Shown: piece after piece, positions 58,854-64,000 of the stretch | Layout of the letters: every line of letters starts with the position of its first letter | How positions within the stretch are numbered: position 1 is the first letter of the stretch | Origin: Macrocystis pyrifera | Lineage: Eukaryota; Sar; Phaeophyceae; Laminariales; Laminariaceae | NCBI GenBank assembly: GCA_031763025.1 | Contig: JASSKH010000010.1 | Span: 12,727,427-12,791,426 of the forward strand | Reading direction: 5' to 3' | Length of the DNA stretch: 64,000 nucleotides | Made by a program: the position numbers and the translations under genes | Notes under the pieces: model-generated | What the model saw: the letters and a program-made list of their open reading frames with translations, nothing else | The model's database searches: none | What the model was told of the DNA's origin: nothing

Positions 58854-61800
58854 CTACACTGACGTCACCATACGCACCCTCTGCAACATCTCCAAATGCG
58901 CCGCAATGCCGCCAGCATCCAGGTGTCCCTTGTACAGCAGAGGGTTTTCGCTGCTATGGTCGACGAAAACCTACATACACAAAAAAAACAAAATTGTGCA
59001 AACAGAGCGCAGATAAGCCAGCGATGCGGGAATAATCGATCATGGTGGAAGCTCACGGAAAACAAATGAAGCAGGCATTCAGATAGCACTGGGACAGGAC
59101 GAGTGCTAATAGCACACGTACATGCTTGGGCGCGATGCTTGGATGATTTTGGGAACGTTTGAAACGTTGCCCAGGACGACGGTGACGACTTCGATGTTCT
59201 GTCACGTAGTAGTTCATGGTTGTTGAGCTATTGACAGGCTCTAGGCAACTTACTGCCGAAAATGTTCAACCTCGGCCTGGTGCTGATACCCACGAGCTGA
59301 TTGTACCACCGCTGGCGTTCTCACTACTGTAGATGCACTTCAACACGCATCCATGAAGCAACCGCCTCCCCCCTCCTCTTCCTCTTCCTCCTCCTCCTAC
59401 TTCTGCTCCTCTCCCTCCCTCTCTCCCCCCTCCTCCTCTCCTCCTCCTCACCCCCCCCCTGTTGGTGGTGTCTAAAACTATTAAGAGTAGGAACGGTGCT
59501 CGGTCTCGAAAGGGATGCGTGGTCAATAGTCAAATGACTACGGCAAGCAAGCAACAAATGAATACCTTCCCCCCCCCTCCTCCCCTTTCTCCTCCCCTTC
59601 CTCCCCATCCCGCCCCCCCGACCCCACCCCCACACACACTCCTCCTCCTTCTCGTGCGCATCACAACGCCCACCACAACCACGCCTCACAGAGTCAGAGG
59701 TGAAAGTCACTGCCACCAAGCCCTATCCACACCTGGACGGACGGGACCCTTTCCAAACCAAACTCGTTCCACGCCCGCATTCCACCTCTGCTCGTGACGT
59801 CCATTCTCGCGAGCTTAATACCGCTGGGCTTAACTCGCCCCCCCAGCAGTTCAGCCGCCTCGTTCCAGGCTGGGAGCAGTCTCCGACAGCGCCCACAACC
59901 TGGCACGTAAAACGCGACAGCCAGGAAAGCGTGTGTCTGTGGAAGACACAGGCAAGCAAGCAGCGCACAGAACACGTACAAAAGTATAAATAATCAGTGT
60001 TGTGCGAGAGGCAAGCAAACGCAAAATGTCCTAACTAACCCTGTCTTGCCGAAATACATACCTGGTACGTAGAGATTGGCAGCGGTGGGTGTCGAGCATG
60101 ATGCGTAAGCACGGTAAGGGTACATATGTAGCATCTAACTTTTCTCACAAGGCTCCTCGCCTGGCTTCCTTGAGCAGCTCCATGCGTTAAGTGTAAGGCA
60201 GTATGGACCTAGGGACCGACTACTGCAAGCGCGTTGATGCCTCTGGCTCTGCTCTGGTCATTCACACGAGGTGCTTGGCGATGTTAGAAGTTATAACCTC
60301 TTGTAATAGTTGCTGTTTACCTCGCCAGATGACTTCTGAATGAAGGGGCGAGGCGCTGATCAGAAAGGCAGGCGATTAAGGCAGGCGATAACGCCTGCCA
60401 AGTATGACGAGGGAACGATTACTAGAAACCATATTGCAACAACAGGGGACAGGGGATACCATAACACTAGCCTACCCTGAAGGGCCGAAAATGCAGATTC
60501 ATAGAAAACTCAGGCACGAACCGAAACCCATCCGGAGAATTCGGAGAATGGATCGAAGATGCGGCACTTCACGACCCACTCCCACACCTCTAACTTGCAA
60601 GGCTGTAGGCGATTTCAGGTAGATACTGCGAATCAGACAACAACAAGTCCGAAAGTGCGGATAAGCGAAAGCAAGCAAAACAGGCTAGAACTACCCGGAC
60701 GCTAAATCGAAGAACTAAACTCGAAGAAGCGGTGTGTCTCGCGTAACCAGGAGCGACAGGAGCTAAGGCGAGTCGAGCAAATGTACCCTTCGAGCCTCAC
60801 CCAAAACTGACGTTCGAGAAAACCTGTACCACTCTGGGTGTCTGTCAATATAAGGAACGTTGTTTATTCCTACTTTTGCATAAACTGTCCTTTATATTCA
60901 CGCCCACGGAGTGGTAGGCTTATCCAACCCGATGACCAATCCCCATGCACATGGTCCGCAGCAGTAGCAGGTGATGATGACGAAACATGTTGTGCAACAA
61001 CAACGCAACAAGGGTAGGATACCGCTGTAGTTCCTCACAGTGCCCTCAACCCTTATAGTACTGCGTTGTCCCTTAAAACATGTACTGTAAGTATCTGACT
61101 CTAATTTCAAGTAAGTTGTCCCCAAAACGGAAGTGCGGTCCTAAGGGGGACACCTCCTTTGGGCCTTGAGTCTCATTTTGGTGGAAAGCCCACTCAAATT
61201 CTAAGGATTTTGTACCCAAAACGAGACTGCCGTCCTAAATAGGTTAAGAAACCCCATCAGCCAGAAATAATTTCGGCCACAGAGTGCTACCTGGTTTTAA
61301 TATGGCCGTAAATATAGGGAACGTTTAGTCAGTAATATAAAGACCAAGCGGTCCTTGTATGTACGCCCAAAGTACATGCTACTATTAATATCATCCCTAT
61401 CGCAGCACGCGTGATGTGTATATCTGTGTATGCGTGTGTTTTGTTGGGCCAGGGGGCGGGAAGCTGAGAACCCCCCCCCCGTTCAGTCGCCGTTTGTCGG
61501 CCTTATTACAATGGCAGCTGGATTGATGCTGACACGTGTAAGAACGTCGCGGTGAGGCCTTTTTATCAGCGCAGCATGGCCGAGGGATGCTCATGCATAC
61601 GACTAGTTGTGTAGACCTATACGACGGTATAATACCTGAAGCACGCGGACGTTCGTTGTACTCGCCCGTATATAACAGCTGGCTATACTCGTATATAGAG
61701 CTTTCCGGTTCTTTACGGTAGTTTTTACGTGTTGTACACCACTCTGGCAAGAGATATAGCGTCCGTTTCAGCAGTCTATACCCTGGTGTATTAAATGGGG

Positions 61801-63268
61801 GTTATAATACTGTGACTGTTGTTCCTGTAATACTCCCGGACGGCGTGGTACAGTAGTGTCGCTTTTCCATGAAACTTCCTCGCCCTCCCCCCCGTTGCGG
61901 GTGGCATGGCGATGGCTTTCGTTGACGATTTTTTTCCCGCCTCTTAACGCTAGGCATTCCTTTCCCTTGAGGCTAGGCATTCCTTTCTTTTCTATTTTTT
62001 TTACGTACCTTGTCGGCTTCGTTGCCTCGCCGTTCAGAGGTGTGGCAGTAGGTTTTGAGGAGCCGCATCTCCGACTCATGTTCTAGTTCGTGGATTCGGG
62101 GTTTCCATGAATTTCCCATAATTCTGCATATGCGGATCAACAGAGTGGGCTAGTGTGATGATACTGCCTCGAATGAGGCTGAAAGTCCGGTAATTACCCG
62201 TGGGTTCAAGTATTGGGATCGTATTCGTAGTACTTAGGAGGCATATCTGAGATGGAAAACCAGGGGTTTTCCCAGTGAGACACGAGCGCGGCTCCCAGTC
62301 TCCGCGTGCACGAAAGGAATAAAGCTGGTCTTCTTCTATCTCTAAGCAAGAACACACGTGAGTACCAACGAGTACCGGCTTCATAGGCAAACCTGTCCAG
62401 GGATACAAAGTGTTCCGACCTCTGATCTTAACAAAATGATATTAACATCTTGTTTGCCATCTGACAGTGTTGCTGTGTTTACACACGTGACAGATCGGAT
62501 CCCCATTCCATCACCTGTCCGCACAAGTAAAAAAGAGTACATATTTCGGGGCACATACATATCGTACAGTAGTAGATCCCCGATTTCCATCTCCTGCAAG
62601 ATCCCCGATTTCCATCATGTGCACGATCTTACAAATTTTGAAATGAATCATGTGCACGATTTATATACTGCTTGCTGTAGAACGCGATTGCTTGCTGGGT
62701 TGGACCTGTATGACGCGATCCGCACGCAACATGCTCGCTCGCCGAGCGCGATCTGTTGTCTGTGTTGTCGGTATGATACGCGGCCCTTGCACAATAATAG
62801 GTGTATCATAACATCATCACAAACGGCAAACACACAGGATCTACAGTACGTTCCACTTACAGGAACAACAGTCACAGTATTATTATAGATCGTCATATGT
62901 CCGACGTGTGCAAGGTTTCTTTATGCACAGCAAATATTGCTGGTGAAGCCCTCACCACACCACACCACATAAGTAGCTTGTACCTGGTATGTCTCTATTT
63001 TGAAGTGATGGATCGCCGCGGACACTGAATGTATGTGTGTGCTGCGGGCTTCGTTACAGCGGTTGGGTTTGAAGAACACACAACATACACGCCACACCTG
63101 AACGGCGGCGTCGAGGTCAGCGAAGTTAAGGTCCAGAACGCCAAAAGACTGCCCGCCAGCACCACCTGGTCCTCCTGCTGCTGCTGCACCACCTGTTGAT
63201 AGTCCTGCCCCCAGGATGAAGACGTATGATGTGGCCGACGCCACGAACCTTAGAGCACGCAAAGCCAT
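58854..63268 (-). CDS. PDI-like protein with one thioredoxin domain (CGRC)
   Basis: Probable secretory-pathway thiol-disulfide oxidoreductase. Exon 1 is 63268-63098 (ATG, 57 codons). It begins with a signal-peptide-like MALRALRFVASATSYVFILG, then a Gly/Ala linker and VLDLNFADLDAAVQ. Exon 2 is 59936-59733 (acceptor cttccacag, 68 codons) with FLAVAFYVPGCGRCRRLLPAW: a CGRC active site in place of the usual CGHC, and a cis-Pro-like VPSVQ near the end. Exon 3 is 58970-58878 (acceptor tatgtag), completing the fold with NPLLYKGHLDAGGIAAHLEM. All three join in phase 0. Reading on, a TAG at 58854 would end a 163-residue protein. Alternatively the donor gtgcgt at 58877 leads to further exons such as those at 57955-58265. 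Intron 1 is 3.2 kb. Confidence 0.8.
59360..59660. repeat. Pyrimidine-rich low-complexity tracts with dispersed module
   Basis: TCC/CTC-rich sequence at 59360-59460 and C-rich sequence at 59567-59650 flank a dispersed module (59502-59575, 'tctcgaaagggatgcgtggt') that is also in the palindrome spacer. The whole lies in PDI intron 2. Confidence 0.7.
60520..60620 (+). pseudogene. Exon-like fragment related to 62009-62095
   Basis: The block around 'gatgcggcacttcacgaccc' resembles the reverse complement of 62009-62095 ('gatgcggctcctcaaaacct') at roughly 70% by eye, and both end in a GT donor-like site (here CAG/gtagat). The translation is degraded (NSENGSKMRHFTTHSHT). It lies in PDI intron 1 in antisense orientation. 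It is probably a remnant of a duplicated or mobile coding sequence. Confidence 0.35.
61110..61260. repeat. Short imperfect duplication (CCAAAACG...GTCCTAA)
   Basis: 'gtccccaaaacggaagtgcg' + 'gtcctaa' and 'gtacccaaaacgagactgcc' + 'gtcctaa' form two drifted copies about 95 bp apart within PDI intron 1. Confidence 0.5.
62009..62095 (-). CDS. Candidate exon, coiled-coil-like (ELEHESEMRLLKTYCHTSERR)
   Basis: The minus-strand frame ends NEADK at a good donor (AAG/gtacgt) and is charged and heptad-like, suggesting a coiled coil. It lies in PDI intron 1 on the same strand. It may be a transposon-derived exon or part of an unannotated gene. Its relative is the fragment at 60520-60620. Confidence 0.3.
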
Positions 63269-63619
63269 CGTGCTTTCGGTCTATCATCTACCATCAGGTG
63301 GTGGCGAACCTAGTGCATTTGCTTGTACGTACTCCACCTGTACGGACAACCTGTTGGCTGCTGGTTGGGTGCTTGTCGCGCCACACACCCGCCTTCGAAA
63401 ATATTGTGACATGGCTACGTATCGTATCATCACGTAGTACGCATAGTCGTGTATCGTATTCGAATGAACGCCGTCATGATTTGTATGAGGGGGTACAATA
63501 AATATCTTGGTGCAACATGATAAACAAGATTGTTGTGATCGAGTGGTCGGTCGAAAAGACGAAACCGTCGGACGGACCAATGGCAACCAACCGAGAAATA
63601 AGTTATCGCTGGTCGACTT

Positions 63620-63990
63620 GATACCAGATCGAACACCCATGGGAAGGGCTCGTACATCCCACGGGTTTATTCCGAGGGAACTCCTGTCACAAGTTTCTCC
63701 ATGAGTGCATTCGAACATTGTGTACTAACTACTGTGGTATATATATCCAGGTTGTAACACTCCCTACCCATGGGAAATCAGATACCAGGTATTAGTGTGT
63801 ATCCCACGGGATATCCCATGAGATTTCCGACGATCCTATGGATGGGATCATCTGATTCCGTAGAGCTTTTATCGCTAATTCGATAAAACGATGTGTCAAT
63901 CATGTTCTCGGACAGAGTGGTAAGCTACCCTCGATGGGATAAATCGCACGTAGCAATCAATGGTAGTCCATTGGGGTATCGATAAGATCC
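63620..63990. repeat. CCCATGGGA-word repeats upstream of the PDI-like gene
   Basis: Words such as CCCATGGGAA, TCCCACGGGATATCCCATG and CCTATGGATGGGAT recur here, the same family as in LC8 intron 2 about 14 kb away. They lie upstream of the PDI-like start codon. Confidence 0.65.
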
Positions 63991-64000
63991 TATTTCAGTT

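Noticed and set aside
59694..59981. PDI exon 2 starting at 59981 as its own signal peptide (YVFCALLACLCLPQ)
   Set aside because: The start would be TTG, and a strong acceptor (cttccacag) plus a phase-matched upstream exon with ATG explain the sequence better.

Overview
The window looks like nuclear DNA of an intron-rich eukaryote. Genes are split by GT-AG introns, two conserved eukaryotic genes are recognisable (an LC8 dynein light chain and a PDI-like thioredoxin protein), and most of the rest is transposons, minisatellites and long homopolymers. There is no bacterial operon structure. The repeat load, the transposase type and the intron style would suit an alga, perhaps a brown-alga-like stramenopile, but that placement is a guess.

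The dominant feature is a giant palindrome. Positions 4484-24468 and 25202-45179 are near-identical inverted arms of about 20 kb each, separated by a 733-bp spacer (24469-25201). Moving inward, each arm holds: a minisatellite domain built on CTCTGGAGGG words; two abutting ~0.8-kb terminal-inverted-repeat (TIR) elements; a long multi-exon gene for a CACTA/EnSpm-like transposase, read outward, with a third TIR element in one of its introns; and a second, divergently transcribed multi-exon gene of unknown function that ends just before the spacer. The arms differ by a few substitutions and by indels, mostly in homopolymers. Different genes are frameshifted in different arms, so the palindrome is either a recent, still converging inverted duplication or a fold-back assembly artefact.

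Outside the palindrome, 1-2760 shows no recognisable gene. Positions 2936-4483 are a CCACGGACACC-type minisatellite that switches strand in its middle and touches the left palindrome edge. To the right, 45180-64000 is gene-bearing. It holds the LC8 gene on the minus strand (47079-50955, three exons, intron 2 filled with CCCATGGGA-type repeats), two hAT-type MITEs with perfect 8-bp target duplications (52846-53698 and 53849-54763), candidate exons of an unrecognised minus-strand gene (55245-58265), and the PDI-like gene (58854-63268, minus strand).

Nothing points to a shared pathway among the host genes. The functional link inside the arms is the head-to-head pair of transposase and unknown gene, which may be the two genes of one autonomous mobile element.
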